A stretch of DNA of 64,000 nucleotides from Fomes fomentarius (Eukaryota; Basidiomycota; Agaricomycetes; Polyporales; Polyporaceae): NCBI GenBank assembly GCA_022606135.1, contig JABYQN010000002.1, forward strand, positions 2,108,001 to 2,172,000. The letters are read 5' to 3'. Shown here piece after piece: positions 29,526-47,107 of this stretch (positions within the stretch are counted from its first letter, which is position 1; the number at the start of each line of letters is the position of its first letter). The translations under genes and the position numbers were made by a program. A model generated the notes under the pieces. It was not told the DNA's origin. It did not search any database and worked only from the letters and a program-made list of their open reading frames with translations.

Positions 29526-31072
29526 ATGGCCGATACCCGCCTCAAACTCTTGACGTTCAATTGCTGGTATGCCTTTCACCGAAATTATTGACAAAGTGGC
29601 TCAACTGTCCGTGGTAGGGGCCTGAAGTATGTGTCGAAGCACAGGACAGAACGTGTTACCGCCATCGCGAACGCCCTCGCTTCGTCCGACTACGACATCA
29701 TAACGCTACAAGAGCTCTGGGTGTTTGCAGACTTCGAGTTTGTGCGTGCGGCGGTGTCCAAGAAGTTGCCTCATTCCAAGTTCTTCTACAGGTGAGTGCC
29801 ACATCCTTGCCGCACACGGGCTCTGCATCCAACTCGTTGCGGCAGCGGAGCGCTGGGCGCAGGCCTTGTCATATTCTCCCGCTTCCCCATCCTTGCTGCA
29901 ACAGTCCACCCTTACTCTCTCAACGGCTCTCCAATTGATGTCGCCGCCGGCGACTGGTTCGTCGGCAAGGCCGCCGCAAGTGTCGTCGTAGCCCACCCCC
30001 TCCTTGGTCAAGTCCAGATCTATAACACCCACGTACGTCGCGTTCTCCATACACCACCCCTATGCCCTCCCTCACATGTGTTCCCTAGCTCTTTGCAAAA
30101 GGAGGAGACGAGGGCCCAGAACACCAGCGCGCGCACCGTCTCGTGAACGCATGGGAGTTTGCCAAACTCGCACGGCAATCCGCAGAGCTTGGCCGGTACG
30201 TCATAGCCGCGGGCGACTTCAACAGCGTCCCGAGCACGCTCCCCATGAGCATCATCCGGGACCACGCGGGCCTCACCGACGCCTGGACGACAACCCACCC
30301 CGACGTGCCCGAGCCCGACCCCACGCACCCCCCGACGCCGCATGATGCCATCCTTCTGCACGGCGTCACGGCCGATTCTCCGCTCAACTCGTACTCGGCC
30401 GGGAAGATCCTCGAGCCCTTCGCGCGCAAGTTCCAGGGGAAGCGGCTCGACTATGTGTTCTACCGCCAGCCCGGCAGCTCGCCCGCACGAGCACGCACGC
30501 CTGTCCTCCGCCCCGTCCAGACGCGGGTGGTGATGACGGAGCTTGTACCGGGGTACGACTACTCGTTCTCGGACCACTTTGGGTTGGAAGCAGAGTTCGA
30601 GGTCGAGGCGCCACAGGGAGGTGATCCGACGGACCCTACGACAGTAGATCCACCCGACCCCTCGCTGCTCAAACGGACATCAGTAGTCGCTAGCTCGCAC
30701 ACCGACCCTCAACCGGGGCTATCAAGAGACCTCTCCCCAGAGTCCATCAACCTAGCTCTCGTCTCACTCACGGCGCGATATCGGTTCGCCAAATCTCAGG
30801 GGAATTTCCAGCTCACCGTCTTCCTCGGCTGTATCGCAGTGCTCCTCGCGATCATCGTCGCGTCGGCATGGTTCCCCTACTGGATCAATCCCGTCTTCAC
30901 CCTGATCACCATCCTGCTCGCGTGGCTGGGGACGACCATGCTCTACGTCGGGTTCGTGTATGGCAACTGGGAGGTGAACGCCCTAACGAACATCATCGAG
31001 GAGCTTGAGCTCTATCGGGCGGCATTGCAAGCCCAACAGCGCGCCAGCCGTCGCAGCGTAGCCTCTCGGTAG
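29526..31072 (+). CDS. ISC1: Neutral sphingomyelinase / inositol phosphosphingolipid phospholipase C
   Basis: A Mg-dependent endonuclease/exonuclease/phosphatase-fold enzyme that releases ceramide from complex sphingolipids (ISC1 in yeast). Exons 29526-29566, 29618-29791, 29846-30032 and 30089-31072 join in frame. Visible motifs are KLLTFNCWGLK, the metal-binding DIITLQELWV (Glu), GAGLVIFSRFPI, QIYNTHLFA, VIAAGDFNSVPST (Asp/Asn) and the catalytic end SFSDHFGLEA (Asp-His). After the catalytic domain lie two predicted membrane helices (FLGCIAVLLAIIVASAWFPY and the stretch ending TMLYVGFVYG), as in ISC1-type enzymes. The region 30150-30620 is notably GC-rich. The start is the Met just before the first catalytic strand. 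Membrane location is inferred from the helices. Confidence 0.92.
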
Positions 31073-31523
31073 TAGATTACATTTGCATTCGGTACTTCTT
31101 GGGTTAATTACAGGTGCTGGCTCCGACACTACCCTACAGACTATGTAACTCGAGTATCCGTACACCATGGAACTGCGGTACGGTAGACTACAGTCTACAC
31201 TACTTCAGCCTTGCAGGAGGTTGACTAGCTAACGATACACTATTGCGCGACGCAAATGCCTATGAGATATGATGATGCGATTAGGACGGGAATGGTGAGA
31301 CTGTCGTGATATCGTGAATGTGTATGTAAGGCTTTATGGAGTGCACAGATATAGGATTCATGCAGATGATTCCTAGCATGCAGTTGTGCAAGGACGCAGT
31401 AAGATGGAGATGAAGAAGACTTGAGACAGCGGATAGCGACAGCAAGTAGACACGGATGGTAAAGTATAGAGCGCGAAGAAAGTCAAGCACAACGTGTGGT
31501 GCGCCGTGGTCCAAGCACTGAGA
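31073..31523. other. Convergent 3' spacer
   Basis: A 450-base region between the ends of two convergent genes; nothing else seen. Confidence 0.5.
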
Positions 31524-34073
31524 TCAATCAAACGGCATCGGCACTTCTTCGCTCTGGGCGGTCGAAACGTGGTCCGGCTTGTAAGTGCGCGTGTAGTTCG
31601 CCGGGCCCGCCTTCGTCCACGACTGACACAGTGAGCTGATATCCGGATGGCTGCGCTGTGAGCGACAGATGGATGGCTCGGGAGGGGCTTCAGTGGAGGG
31701 CGTCATGCTGACCGACGACGAGATACGATGTCGACGGCGAGCAGGTGCGGCAAGAGGCAAAGACTTGTGCGAATGCGAGGAGGGAATGTGTAGTGTATCG
31801 GAAGCGGAGTGAGATGCAACGTCGGCGATGGTTGAGAAGGTGGCTCGCAGTCGTGAGAACGATGGCGCCTTTGAGAGTGTTGGTCGAGGCACTTCCAACG
31901 TTGGAGCCCTGGTAGGCACAGCATACATATCCACACGAACAGCTCCATCGCCGAAATCGCCTTCGTCGTCGCTGCTGGAAGGGAGGTACATAGAACCCCA
32001 GCTCGGCTCATCCAGACTGGGAGTTGGGGACCGGGAGCCAGAGTAACTCTTGCGGCGATACGACGGTCTTCGCTTACTTTCAGAAGGCTCCTCGATAGCC
32101 TCAGGTCCTTGTCCGGTCTCTGTGCCGTCGCCCCGCACGACACGCGTCGCCTTCGTGTCGATCTCGTCTTCGAGGCCCTTCTCAGCGGATGGCTCGAAGT
32201 ACTGCGGCGTGCGGTTTTGGCGTTGCGGAAGGAAGTTCCAGACGAAGTCGTGACACGAGACAAAGGCGTGTTTCGCGGCTTCTAGGAAGGGGAAGGATTG
32301 GAATACGTGCACCTGAAATGACGTACACAACTGCGAAAACGCCATATTGCGGAATGGACATACCATATCCTCGTACAATTCATGTCGGACTTCCACCCCG
32401 GCGAGAGACGCCTTGTGGGCCAGTAGGGTGATCTCATCGCGCAGCACTTCAACCTCTCCGGACTGAATCAGCATGGGAGGTAGACCCTTAAAATCGCCGA
32501 ACAGCGGGCTTGCATATGGATGCGTCAAGTACTTCTCCATATGCTCCCGAGATAGCACAGGATAGGGTTCAGATGATCCCCAGGTTGTGGCATAGGAACA
32601 ATATCGTATTGCGCATTGCTGTCCCACGACTCGCAGCTCAAAGTGAGATCTGGGAGATGGCCAGTCAGTGAACGATAACATTGACCAGCTCCTTAGCAAC
32701 GCACCAACCCACGGCGACATTAGAATCGTGCCAGAAGGGAGTGGATAGTCATTGTCTCTCAGGTACATCACCAGTGCGAGGGTGAGACCACCACCTGCGC
32801 TGTCTCCAGCCACGATGATGTTCTCTGGAGGAACGTGTAGGTCGTCCACCAGGCGAAAGTACGCTGAAACAGCATCATGGAGAGGTCCGGGAAACTTCGT
32901 CTCCGGAGCAAGGCGGTAATCAACAGCTTGGGGGTCATTGAGCGTAAGTGCTGAGGATAGGGCAGCATCAGGACGTACCAAATAAACGTGCGTCGAGGTA
33001 CTTCGCAAGAGGGATAGTGATAAGCCTATGCGTCGCGGGGCTGAATAGGTAGTACCCTCCTGCGAATGCATGTATTCAGCGCTCGACGCTTATAACTTGA
33101 TATCCACAGACAGCGGCGCACCTCCATGAAGATACAGCACGACTCGTTCTTTCTTCTTGCCCTTCCCAGGCTTGCCCCCTTTCCGGGCACGCCACTCTGA
33201 TTGCAACCTCTTCCACGTCCTCTTCCCAACAACCCACTCTCCCGACAGTTCACGCTTGCCATCTTCAACCGCGTCAAACTCAGCCAGGATCCCGCGCAGC
33301 TGGCGCTTGCGGACAGAGAACGTCACTGGCGTCACCAGTGCGTCGGAGGGGACGGGAACGAGGCCACCAATGCTCATGAGCATGCGCATCGTTTCCTAAG
33401 AACGGTAAGTAGGGACTTCCGGCGCTAAGTTATACCGGAATGAAGCTTACAATATCCATCAAGTGAGAATAGCGATTGACTCCGCGCATCATGCTCGAGA
33501 GCAACGTCATCTCGATACCCCACGACTTACGACGGGGACCCCATATCTGGTGCGAGACGACGTCCGCGGCGAGTGTCGTCGCTGTGGGTAAATATATACG
33601 GTCAGCATAAGCTGGACGACGACGGTGGCAAAAGAAGAGACCGTCGGCCCATCCAGAACAAAACAATGAATGGGGAAGCTGGATCCGCGGTCGTTTCCCC
33701 GCATTTCCCCGCATTCCCTGTAGCTACGTGTTGTGGAGCAGGGTCTGCCCATCAAACCAGGACGCGTCTTGCCGTAACAACCCGCGCTACGCGAAGTCCG
33801 AATTTCCTCGAGTAGATACGCACCTTTCATCGCTGCGAATGTGCCAAACTTCCACAGATGCCATAGCTTAAGGGGCTGGCTTTCACGTTGTTTGAGCTTC
33901 GGATCTCCTACACGTGCTGAAGGAGGCGGAGCTAGACCGGGGTATTCGAAGTGACGCAGAGCCTCGGCAGGGCTGGAGATGTCAACAGAGTGCCCAGCGA
34001 GGACCTGGGGCATGGATTCCGCCGGGTCCGAGGCGGAAGACGAGGACGCGAAACGAGGCAACAACCATTGCAT
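31524..34073 (-). CDS. Alpha/beta hydrolase of the hormone-sensitive lipase family, with a frame break
   Basis: A serine esterase/lipase. The start is the ATG at 34073 (MQWLLPRF). Exons give ATTLAADVVSHQIWGPRRKSWG, then VVLYLHGGGYYLFSPATHR (oxyanion HGGG, formed across the 33112-33060 intron), VDYRLAPE, the nucleophile elbow VAGDSAGGGL, SPWVDLTLSCESWD and DHLNPILCYLG. Then, in a different frame, come EHMEKYLTHPYASPLFGD, SGEVEVLRDE (acid) and HVFQSFPF (His). The shift between CYLG and EHMEK lies at the CCC run 32546-32548, where one more base would restore continuity. A 230-residue Ser/Pro-rich tail follows the catalytic domain up to the stop at 31524. The tail is absent from bacterial relatives and may be regulatory. 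Either the gene is damaged or the consensus lacks one base. Confidence 0.85.
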
Positions 34074-34433
34074 GGCGATACGAGAGCCAGAAAGACGGAG
34101 AAAGCCTCGGTCGAGTTGCAGGGTCGCGCGTGTATAAGACAGACTCGCAGGAAATGGCAGAGAAGGACAAAATGAGCGGACTGGGAGTTGGTAAAGAGTC
34201 TCGGGAGCCATATAACGCAATTCACATGCGAGATCGGAGGTTTCTCCGAACATTAGCCGCTGGATGTAAACGCACAGGGGCGCACGCGACATCATGCATC
34301 ACCTATCTGGGTAGCCTGTCCTTCCGCGCTCCCAGCACAACTGATTCGTACAACAGTCCCCTGACCAGTCCATCACCGTCCTATGACCATCTGGCCAGCT
34401 TCTCTCGCAGCACTGTCCTCCCAGCAACCTAGC

Positions 34434-36295
<1,862 letters not shown>

Positions 36296-36353
36296 GTTGT
36301 TTCTCCTGTTGGTGCTAGGAGATGCTGGTGACGACGATAGTAGAGAGGCTAAA

Positions 36354-36360
36354 TATATAT
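36354..36360 (-). promoter_or_regulatory. TATA-like element upstream of MetAP2 copy 1
   Basis: TATATAT about 60 bases before the start at 36295. The corresponding position upstream of copy 2 (around 40150-40160) reads without it. Confidence 0.4.
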
Positions 36361-36639
36361 ACTATGTTCACAATTTCGGTGAAAAATGCCCGACGACGCT
36401 ATCATCTATGTTACTGTAATCGCCGTTCCGAAAATCCAAATGGGACTCCACTATGATTGGCTACGAACGGTGATTATGAAATTGCATGACCACGGCTTCC
36501 CCAGGTGACAGGTCCGACAGCTCATGGCGTGATGAACAGTCACCATGTGTGACACAATCATCCATGCGTTGCCTCAGTTGAGGCATGCGGAGTCTTCAAA
36601 TCAGAGCTTTAGAACACGCCTAAAGGACTTTGTAATTGA

Positions 36640-37372
36640 TCGTTGCCGACTGCTGGGCACACCGGTTCTCTGCACGTTCTATGCAAATGGCTACCCATTC
36701 AGACCCATTCACGATCCTACGCCTGCGTCGTCAGCGCCTACCGCCCGTCCGTGACGCTCACCTTTGCTCAATGGCTTGCCAAGATCGCAGGCTCGGCCGG
36801 ACAGCGGCAGCTCCATCCTCAGTGGTGCGTACCCACCAATGCCAACTTCGAACAAGCGATGGAACGCCATGAGCGAGGACTCACTTATGTTTGACCAACA
36901 AGTTGCACACATCATCTAATCGTGACTTCTGTGCACCGCGCAGCGTACAGACTGCGCACATTCCACAGCGAGATTTCAGTCGACATCGGGACTCAGACCG
37001 CACTCAACGACGATCCACAGCTGATTAGTGAGTGCTGCTACAAGCATACGTGCTCCGTGCGCCTCGCATACCACCACATACATGCATTTCAATATATCTG
37101 GATTCCACTTCGCTTAGCTTCTCCGCGTCCTCCCCGAGGCTCCCTCCCCATCTTTACGTTGTGCTGCGTCAGAGTCATGCAATCGCAATGTTGCATGCCT
37201 GTGCACATTCGCCTTCGCCTTCGCGCCCGCCCAAACCTGATTATACCACAATTGCATTCATCGTAACGGCATAGCGCACCACCTCCCTTAGCTCCCCCAG
37301 ACCACCTCCACAGCTATTGTCTGTCAGTCATACTCGAGACACACCTCCCTCTGTCTCCCCGAATGCAAGCTA
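36640..37372 (+). pseudogene. RIB7 pseudogene (5' half, decayed)
   Basis: Follows the intact-order RIB7 at 40769 closely: TFYA..., DPTPASSA, then in another frame RPSVTLTFAQWLAKIAGSAG (functional copy: RPFVTLTFAQSLDAKIAGAAG), and later a block matching MRTFHDAILVGIGTALNDDPQL with the frame disrupted. Parts of intron 2 and the beginning of exon 3 up to GCAAGCT are also recognisable. There are frameshifts, a lost Asp codon, a deletion of the SGKESMVMTH segment, and nothing after the middle of exon 3, so no functional reductase could be made. It is the RIB7 partner of MetAP2 copy 1 within duplication unit 1. Confidence 0.8.
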
Positions 37373-38046
37373 ATGCTACCATTCGGTCAAGCAAGATACA
37401 ATAGACGCGCACCTTGTGTTTTTGATTCCATCCGCAAGGAAATACACAGCCAATAGTGACCGTAAACTAGTACCCTGCCAACTTTCAATATTATTCTCAA
37501 CTACTATCCGGGCAACTTCTTACTGGGCCTCGGTACACAGGCCAATTCTCGAAATTGGAGGGAAAATTCTAGGAAATTGCCTCTCTCATCGATTGTAGGT
37601 ACTTTGTCTCTTCTCCAGCATGGGCAAGCTTGACAAGACATATGATGTGGCATAGTCGAGGAGTCTAGAAAATAAATCACTGATAGCCACCTATTCATCG
37701 CAAATTTCTTCCGTAGACAGGCTAACTTCTTCTACTCACAGTTCTCTTACAGAGTGCGACGAGCGCTCCAATCGCCGTTTTAGGAGACGGACTTCGTCTC
37801 TCACCTGATCGCATAGAGAGTGGCACGAGTAGCAGTCCTGGCTAGCTCCCATCTCCATGCTGCTCCCTGACGTCGTCTCATCGGGCCTCACTTGTCTCAA
37901 CTTCCATGACACATGTTCGTCCATGGTACCTGTGCACTCGACTCAACGGCGCTGGAATTCAATGAGCCCAAACGCACAGGTCCTCGTCTGAGTACCTCAC
38001 CACCAGAATGCAACTTCTCAGGCCTCGTTTATCACTTGATCGTGTT
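37373..38046. other. Unique spacer between duplication units
   Basis: Does not match either unit by eye and holds no recognised gene. It marks the junction where the duplicate lost the remainder of RIB7. Confidence 0.5.
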
Positions 38047-41592
<3,546 letters not shown>

Positions 41593-42281
41593 AGCTCCTG
41601 CAGAACTACCAGGCCGGCCGGGGGCGCCGCCCGTGGGTCGTCTGCGCGACGCCTCAAGCCCTCACACAGGGCACTAGAACCACAGCTCAAGACGCAGAGC
41701 TAGCCGGATTCGCTCGGCGCGCAGATGCATTGCAAAACGCCGGGGCGCGCATTGTGGAGGTGGACGCCGACGATGCGACCGGTGGGTATATATACATTCG
41801 CAATCACTGCCCGTATACCTAGGCTGATCCAGGGTGAATGAATGGCAGGCTGGATTAACATTCGAGGCTTGCTAGGTGCACTGCACAGGCAGGGCGTGCG
41901 CTCGCTCATGGTCGAGGGTGGCGCGAGAGTGATCCGCGCGTTCCTTTCCGCGGCAAGTGGCCAAGTCCCCCGAGCGAGAGCTCCGAGAGGCCCGGAGAAG
42001 CATTGGAAAAGGCTAACTCTGTCGACGCGCTGGTCGTGACTGTTGCGCCAACTGTAGTGGGCGAGGCGGGCGTGGGCTACGGGCCCGGTCTACTAGGTGA
42101 AACTGTGAGTCCTTCTTCCTTGCGCAATGGGTATCGCCGCACAGGTTGTGGGGACTAACCTTTTCTTGCTTTTCGCGTTTCACGTTATGCTTGTGGTTCT
42201 TTCCTGAAGCTACCGACATTCGAGCACGTCCGGACCGAGGTGTTCGGGCCTGACGCCGTCATGGCGCTGAGAGTGGTCTGA

Positions 42282-43736
42282 TTCCGGGAATTCAGATTCC
42301 GGAGGCTTTGCCAATGTGTATGGGCGGGTCGATATGGATGGTCCGGCGCAGTGGGGTGCAGGTGCCCACAGAAAGAGTGGTCGCAATGCGGACTGCCATG
42401 TTTTGTCGTCATGTTTGCCGGACGATGACACTGACAATGTGGCGTTAAAGCAGCAGCGACGCGAGCACTTAATTTCCGGCAAAACCAAATGCGAGAGTGA
42501 CACACGATCGACAACCGGAGTGTTTGTGTCCTTGTGTGCTCTGATGGCCTTGGCCGGAGACACCTTGGACAGCGGTAAATTGAATTGGTGCATGGCCGCG
42601 CCGGCGGGCCCTGGCTCGATCGCGTCCGGTCACGGAGTGACAAGCGCGTCCGAGCGTCACGACCCTGGCATCTTGGTCCTTGAAGGTGAGAATTTGAACG
42701 CAGTTGTGATAGGAAATTCCTACATGCGCAGTTCAACGAAGGTGGAGTGGGACATTTGACCGTGCGCGCACTGCTGCTTGTGGGTAGAGCGCAGCAAGCT
42801 GAGGGAAACTCGGCTCGAGAAGCCGCTCCGGATGCCGTCTGTGTACTACGCTCACATCTAGCAAGAACCTCTCGAAAGTCGATGCAGGGCGATGTTCGGT
42901 TGCGCCGCCACGCACATGCGAAGAAGCGCGGATTGGTTGGGCAAGGCCTCCCACAGGATCCAGGAAGAATGCGACGATTACGTGCGCCGAGCTCCGGGCA
43001 GGAGTGTGGGCTAGCGTGTAGGGACGCAGCAGGGCGATATGGGCACTCGAACGGCCATGTAAGACTGTGCGTCACTTATCGCCTGGTAAACGCAGCGGCC
43101 AGGCAGCAGGTGAGCAAGCGTGTGGTGTAGGTTCGGTCAAGTGCCTGGGGGCGAGAAGAGCGTCAGCGGATGAAATGGACAGGCCGCTTGTGCTAGCGTG
43201 GTCTAGAGTATGTGCATCGATCTCGAACATTCCGGGCATGGGGCGCTGAGGAGTCGACGTAGGAGGCGGATGGGTTGGAGCAGCATCCTAGTGGAACCTG
43301 CTCAAGGCCAATGACAACGTTGATGTGGCAGAAGACTCGCTGAGAATGCTCATAGGATTCGCACCGGATTCGCAGGGATTCGCGTGGGAGGTGTCGGCGG
43401 CGGCGTGAGGTGATCCGGCGTCCGGCCGGCCAAGTGAATGAGTCTCGAGTCGAGATCAAGGGGCAAATTGACGCTAATTGACGTCGGGCAGTCGTCATGC
43501 TAAAATAGTGAGAGAGCCTCCTGCCGCGCTCACCGGCGAGATTATGCTCCTCCCAGCCAACGTTTAGTCTCCCGCTCCTCAGCCCATCGTACTCTTCTTC
43601 CCCGCCCATCCCCTTGACCTCCCAGTCTTGCCTCCAGAAGACACATCCCAGCCCCTACCGCCCTCTTCACTGGATAGGCCACAGAACACACGGCCCGCTC
43701 GCGGTCACAGTAGATCCCCACCACTCACTTCAACAG
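42282..43736. other. 1.45 kb spacer, no gene assigned
   Basis: Long overlapping open frames occur on both strands (about 150 and 127 residues on +, up to 296 on -). None has domain motifs, their composition is Arg/Ser/Pro-rich as expected for out-of-frame GC-rich DNA, and the longest runs antisense into the RIB7 terminus. It is treated as noncoding or unresolved. Confidence 0.45.
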
Positions 43737-46700
43737 ATGGCTGCTGGTCTGGTGGCTATCCCTGCGTACATGCGCAAGCCATTGCCGTTCTTTGACGATC
43801 CCTACGCATACCCCTATGTCACCAACAAGACCACTGACCTCAGCGCTTTTGTTCCACACAACCACAGCAGCCATGCGCATAGCCGCCCCGGAGACAATGT
43901 CGCGGTCTTCTCAGTGCCTGTCTCGGACACGCCGTCGGCGCGCGTCCCGGCATCTCATGGTGTGTGGTTCTTTCTCTTATCCTGCTTTAAATGCACAGTT
44001 CCATAATTCGCCGACGCGTCCATGCAGAACCCTCATCGTCGTATATGATGCCTCAGCGCGCTCCCATCCAAACTTCTCATCATTCATCCTCTATCACACC
44101 GACCCTCTCCAGCCCGGATGAGCGCGCACGCAATAATGCACAGGAGATATTATACCCAGAGCCAACAGACCCCACACCCCCGCCTGTCCCTCCCAAGTCT
44201 CCGATCCACATTCGCCCAAAGTCTGTCAAGTCCGTATCTATAGTTGCCCCCACCGACATCTCACCGGGTCGACGCGTCTCTTCCCACTCTCTTTCCGATT
44301 TCGGGCACTCCTATCGTGCACATACAAATATTGCCCTGGCTTCGTCGGAGAGCGCGCCGGTTCGGCCGACCATATTAAATTCCCAACATCTGCATGTGTG
44401 CACCTCACTCGCTGACAACCTGTCTCTCTCGTCGGATGCCGCCATCGCGATTCCTTCTAGCATGGAGCCTGTCACTCACAAAATGTCTTCAATACGCGCG
44501 CGGCGTAACCGACTACAGAAAGCTCGACCCCCGTCTCCTACAATCCCTCCCAGCTCCTCCGTTCTCAGCTTGCTGCTCTCGCGCGCGTTCGGGTCGGGCG
44601 ACGCTCTCGCCTCTCACCATCGCCCGGGCAGCGAGCCTATCATGAACGACAGGTCCTACAGGCCCATCCGCAGCCGCAGTGACGGAGGTTCGAAGGCTCC
44701 CCTTTTGCTCCCCTTTCCGAGCAGCAGAAGCAGCGCAACGACAGCCAGTAGCTACACGGCATCCAGCTCTACCAGCACGTCGTTTTCGTACGCCTCCACA
44801 AGTCTGACCACTCCCGACTCGACGTCGCCCGGCCTGTCGCCACGCGGTAGCACCCGCATTAACAAGCTACAGAAGAAACGACCTTCCCTTGCGCCATCTT
44901 CGTACCAGTTCCCGTACGGTGCACACAGTGCGGCGCTAGGAAGATCGAAGTCTACACCCAATGGCTTGGGTCAGCGCACTCCTAGGAATAGGATCTGGTC
45001 CAGCGTAGCGGAGGCTCGTCACACTGCTGAAGCAGACGCGTGTGGATCACAGGGTTCAGCAGAGTGGTATCCTTCCGTAAGTGGTGGCTTCCTGCTGCGC
45101 GTGTTCCGAAGCTGACATGCTGTCTGCAACGCGGCTATCCATGCTCTCCCTTCATGACTGGAATGTCGCTCCGTGATTCTATCGCCGCTGTTGTCAGGCG
45201 CAGTCGACGGACGCATCCCCTTCGAGACGCTCCACCCTCGGTCCTATCCTCGAGGTTCGCAGAAAAACGTCGTCTCAAGCCCTCTCGGACCTGGCATGCA
45301 CCGGGCTCTGCTCCACTTCTATTGCCGCTCACTCTTCACAGCTCGCTCTTGCTGCGGAGTCACCGGAAGGAGTGTATGCAGTCCATCACCAACTCTGGCA
45401 GGACAGCCCCGCGGACGCCTTCAATCCGTACATCGAATGTGCCCCGACCAACGACTACTCATCGCGCAATCGCAATAGCGATGAGTCCCACACATTCCCT
45501 ATTTCTGATCCGTCGTCATCGTCATCTTCGGCCGAGTCCCCGGCCAACACAGGCGAATCTTCGTCCGGCTTCGCCGTCGTGCACGGTTATCTCGACAGGA
45601 GCGAAGACGCGATGCGTCGTTGGACATTGGCCATGGCAGACGTACCCGACGAGGTTTTGGTACAACACCTCGAGAGGCTCAGGAAAGAAAGCGTTGCCAT
45701 GTCCCGCGGCCGTCTCCCTGGACGCAGAAGCGCTGCTCCTAGCCAGATTGGGCACGGCGACGAAGAATTGACTATCGATACGCGGGACAGACGATCGTCC
45801 TTCTTCTTCGGTGGCCCTCGCGAGATGGGAATCTCGCCCCGCTCGTCATCTCGCGCACGCTTCAGTGTCGGCCACTACAGCACGCTCGACGGGGATGACT
45901 CTGACGAAGAGGCACTGTCTGACGAGGAGGACGAGGAGGACTGGAAGACCGCTCGACAGGTGCTCTTTTGCTGTCGAGAGCTGGTACAAACCGAGCGCAA
46001 CTACCAGGCGCGGCTCCGAGAGCTCGCCTCAACAGAACTGTCGCATCACTATGCTTCCCTCGTTGCAAAATACATCCCTGCTCTCTTGCGCGTCTCCGAG
46101 ACGCTATTCGCACACGTCATCGATGACCCGAGCGCATGGGGCGTCAGTGCTGCCTTCATTGGCTGTGAGGAGGAACTCGAGGCCGCTTTCGTCGCGTGGT
46201 CCACTGTCGCTGGCGAATTCTTTGTCGAGGACGCCAACCTCCGCCCCCCTCGTAAGCTCACTAAGAAGATGGCGGAGGACACGACCTCCACCCTTGGGCA
46301 CGATAGTGGAATTGATCGCGTTATGCGGACCCGTAGCCAGATTGGGTTTGGTTCGTCCAACCGCACCTCAGTGGCAAGCCGGAGGTTCTCGTCGGCGATG
46401 TCTGAAAGTGGCCATAGCGACCCTTACGCAAACTTGAACGCCGCCGGTACTGGCATGTTTACCGCTGCGCTGGGGACGGGACTCGCTTTTGGGCTTTCAG
46501 TTCCCGCTTCCCAGTCACCCTCAGACGCCGACACGCCTACCAAGAGTGTGCACAGGCTGTCTCGCGTCTCGACCGTGTCGAGCGGCCTCGGACGGGCGAT
46601 GACAGCATGGAAGAGGAAGAGCATGCCGGCGTCGATGAGCAACATCGCGAGCTTGGTCTCGCCTCCGCCGACACCTGTCCCCCTTCCTCTTACCCCCTCC

Positions 46701-47107
46701 AACCACGGACATGGTCCACTCCGAAACACAACTAACGCCTATGGAACGAGCAAGAGGCCCGAGCAGGATGCGAAACTGTCAGTGCGGGATCTGGCCATTC
46801 AGCCGACGCAGAGAGTGATGCGTTACGTCTTGCAATATCGAGGTGCGTTTCTTAGAATAGGGATTTGGGGGCGATGATTGGCAGTTGGCATAGAGCTGAC
46901 ATGCGTGTTCGTTTGCCCGTAGACCTCCTTGATCATACTCCCGCGGCATCCCCGTCACGTCCGCTGGTTGAGCGGGCGTACGAGAGTGCGCTCCGCATCG
47001 CGAAGAGGTGCGACCGCGCGCAGGCCCATGCTGCGTTCCTCCGCCAGTCTGGCGCCACAAATATCAAAAGCGATAAGCACAACACGACGCGACACCCGAC
47101 CTCGTAA
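43737..47107 (+). CDS. RhoGEF with a DH (Dbl-homology) domain
   Basis: Predicted activator of a Rho-family GTPase in polarity or cytokinesis. Starts MAAGLVAIPAYMRKPLPFF. The first intron (43963-44027) joins PASH to EPSSSYMM. The next 700 residues are Ser/Pro-rich, with a PPPVPPKSP motif that could bind SH3 domains, and a second intron ends at 45197. The DH domain starts at ARQVLFCCRELVQTERNYQARLRELA and continues through ALLRVSETL. It is then interrupted by a low-complexity insert of about 150 residues before the conserved LSVRDLAIQPTQRVMRYVLQYRDLLDHTP. The insert sits between helices of the DH bundle. After about 50 further residues the protein ends at 47105-47107 with no PH domain. The domain call rests on the conserved helix motifs. 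Confidence 0.85.

Noticed and set aside
30020..30577. A 185-residue minus-strand open frame.
   Set aside because: Lies antisense to the conserved catalytic exons of the sphingomyelinase and has no motifs.
42185..43075. A 296-residue minus-strand open frame overlapping the RIB7 terminus.
   Set aside because: Arg/Ser/Pro/Cys-rich composition, no domain, antisense to conserved RIB7 exon 5; typical of a shadow frame in GC-rich DNA.
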